From assembly GCA_964439835.1 (NCBI GenBank), contig CAYTPQ010000093.1, forward strand, positions 1-10,452: 10,452 bases of DNA, in the 5' to 3' direction. The first letter of the stretch is position 1, and every line of letters begins with the position of its first letter. This document shows positions 9,192 to 10,452 of this stretch, piece by piece. Below the pieces are notes generated by a model. It was given only the letters and a program-made list of their open reading frames with translations. It was not told the DNA's origin and ran no database searches. Both the position numbers and the translations under genes were made by a program. Source of the stretch: JAGNLM01 sp964439835. GTDB taxonomy: Bacteria; Pseudomonadota; Gammaproteobacteria; JAABTG01.

Positions 9192-9220
9192 TTGCGCGTG
9201 GTGTAACCGAGGTGTACTAA
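9192..9220 (+). promoter_or_regulatory. Possible sigma-70-type promoter of glgC
   Basis: TTGCGC (9192-9197) and TACTAA (9215-9220) are separated by 17 bases, the ideal spacing, in one of the few AT-richer patches of the window. Each hexamer matches its consensus at only about three of six positions. A start near 9227 would give a leader of about 45 bases to the glgC ATG. The position is plausible but the motif is weak. Confidence 0.35.
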
Positions 9221-9271
9221 GCTGAAACGGAATTCCCCTACAACGTCTCACCCTATTCCGGGAGGTGGCCG

Positions 9272-10452
9272 ATGAGTCCCAGGATTCTTGCGTTCGTCAT
9301 GGCCGGCGGCGAGGGTTCGAGGCTGTATCCGCTGACTGCCATCCGCTCGAAGCCCTCGGTGCCGTTCGGGGGCCGCTACCGGATCGTCGACTTCGTCCTG
9401 AGCAACCTCATCAACTCGGGTGTCTTCTCGGTCTACCTGCTGGTGCAGTACAAGTCGCAGGAGCTGATCGAGCACGTACGCAAGGCCTGGGTCCTGGCGC
9501 CGATCCTGCCCGAGCAGTTCGTGACCGTGGTCCCGCCGCAGATGCAGACCGGCAAGGAGTGGTTCCAGGGCACCGCCGACGCGGTCTACCAGAACCTGAA
9601 CCTGATCCAGCAGCACAACCCGGACCTGGTGGCCGTCTTCGGCGCCGACCACATCTACCGCATGGACCTGCGGCAGATGGCCGACTTCCACCTCGAGCGC
9701 AAGGCCGACGTCACGGTGGCCGCCCTGCCGGTGCCGCTCGCCGAAGCCCGCGCCTTCGGCGTCATTGCGAGCGAGGCCGACGGCCGCATCGTCGAGTTCC
9801 AGGAGAAGCCCGAGCGGCCGCAGCCGATGCCGGGCGACCCGGACCGGGCCTTCGCGTCCATGGGCAATTACCTGTTCGACCCCGGCCTTCTAGTGGAGGC
9901 CCTGAAGGAGAGCCGCCAGCGGGGCGAGCACGACTTCGGCACCCACGTGCTGCCGCGCCTGCTGAAGACCCACCGCCTGTTCGCCTACGACTTCGCGACC
10001 AACCGGGTGCCGGGGGTGAAGGACTACGAGGAGCCGGCCTACTGGCGCGACCTGGGGACCATCGACGCCTACTACGCGGCCCACAAGGACGTGCTCGGCC
10101 GCCAGCCCCGCTTCGACGCCTTCAACCCGCGCTGGCCGATCTTCTCCAGCACCTACCAGGGGCCGGTGACGAAGATGCTGGGTGGCAGCGTGGAGAACAG
10201 CCTCTTCAGCGGCGGCAGCGTCGTCGACGGGGCCAGGGTGAGCCACTCGATCATCCGCCGGGAGGTGGTCCTCGAGGAGGACGTGGAGCTCGACGAATGC
10301 ATCATCATGGACTACTGCCGGATTCAGCGCGGGGCCCGGCTGCGGCGGGTGATCGTGGACCGCTACAACACAATCCCGGCCGGGGCGGTGATCGGCTACG
10401 ACCACGCGGCCGACGCCGAGCGGTACCACGTGACGCCGTCGGGGATCGTGGT
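9272..10452 (+). CDS. glgC: GlgC, glucose-1-phosphate adenylyltransferase (3' end outside window)
   Basis: ADP-glucose pyrophosphorylase joins ATP and glucose-1-phosphate into ADP-glucose and pyrophosphate, the committed and regulated step of bacterial glycogen synthesis, in the cytosol. Within the window 393 codons are open. Motifs in order are AGGEGSRLYPLT (11-22, nucleotide binding), KPSVPFGGRYRIVDF (27-41), QGTADAVYQN (99-108), GADHIYRMD (124-132, with D126 as the probable metal/catalytic Asp), FQEKP (176-180, with K179 for sugar phosphate), MGNYLF (197-202), HDFGTHVLP (220-228) and YWRDLGT (257-263). A left-handed beta-helix region starts near 290. K27 corresponds to the region of E. coli that binds the activator fructose-1,6-bisphosphate. 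The ATG is supported by GGAGGT (9261-9266) at 5-base spacing. With the usual length of about 420 residues, roughly 30 are missing. Confidence 0.97.
   Translation, partial: MSPRILAFVMAGGEGSRLYPLTAIRSKPSVPFGGRYRIVDFVLSNLINSGVFSVYLLVQYKSQELIEHVRKAWVLAPILPEQFVTVVPPQMQTGKEWFQGTADAVYQNLNLIQQHNPDLVAVFGADHIYRMDLRQMADFHLERKADVTVAALPVPLAEARAFGVIASEADGRIVEFQEKPERPQPMPGDPDRAFASMGNYLFDPGLLVEALKESRQRGEHDFGTHVLPRLLKTHRLFAYDFATNRVPGVKDYEEPAYWRDLGTIDAYYAAHKDVLGRQPRFDAFNPRWPIFSSTYQGPVTKMLGGSVENSLFSGGSVVDGARVSHSIIRREVVLEEDVELDECIIMDYCRIQRGARLRRVIVDRYNTIPAGAVIGYDHAADAERYHVTPSGIV

Noticed and set aside
8187..9251. Open minus-strand frame across mrpE, mrpF and mrpG
   Set aside because: It is Arg/Pro/Ala-rich shadow sequence. 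The three plus-strand genes carry clear family signatures and overlap one another as expected of an operon.
9248..10429. Open minus-strand frames antisense to glgC
   Set aside because: The plus strand encodes all GlgC motifs in order with a good ribosome-binding site; the antisense frames carry none.

Overview
The window comes from a high-GC (visibly about 70%) Gram-negative bacterium. An outer-membrane TamA shows a diderm proteobacterium. The intergenic repeat families and the gene set suggest a high-GC gammaproteobacterium, perhaps of the Chromatiales/Ectothiorhodospiraceae type, but the lineage is inference from texture and was not tested by any search.

Layout from left to right. (1) 1-270 is non-coding and repeat-rich: a truncated copy of a dispersed repeat (1-55), a GC-rich stretch, and then five back-to-back stem-loops (125-273) inside imperfect outer inverted repeats. 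(2) tamA lies on the minus strand (271-1995) and encodes a complete BamA-family outer-membrane protein with signal peptide, POTRA domains and beta-barrel. (3) A 177-bp divergent intergenic region (1996-2172). (4) On the plus strand a YrbG-like Ca2+/cation exchanger (2173-3264) is followed by a complete seven-subunit Mrp-type Na+/H+ antiporter cluster: mrpA (3261), mrpB (5540), mrpC (5974), mrpD (6772), mrpE (8238), mrpF (8570) and mrpG (ending 9141). (5) A hairpin and a possible promoter (9168-9220) precede glgC (9272 to the window edge), ADP-glucose pyrophosphorylase, which is cut off by the window.

The exchanger and the mrp genes look like one transcription unit. Six of the seven junctions are 4-base GTGA/ATGA overlaps, the signature of translational coupling. 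The exception is mrpC/mrpD, where 414 bp made largely of two repeat elements splits the operon. The Mrp complex uses the proton-motive force to expel Na+. The attached Ca2+/cation exchanger could use the resulting Na+ (or H+) gradient to expel Ca2+, so the cluster reads as a combined Na+/Ca2+/pH homeostasis module, as expected in a saline or alkaline habitat (inference). glgC belongs to a separate unit, glycogen synthesis.

I see no clear unknown defence system, CRISPR array, RNA gene or transposase. The less ordinary points are the repeats splitting the mrp operon, the hairpin string overlapping the tamA stop codon, the exchanger coupled to mrpA, and an unusually short MrpE.
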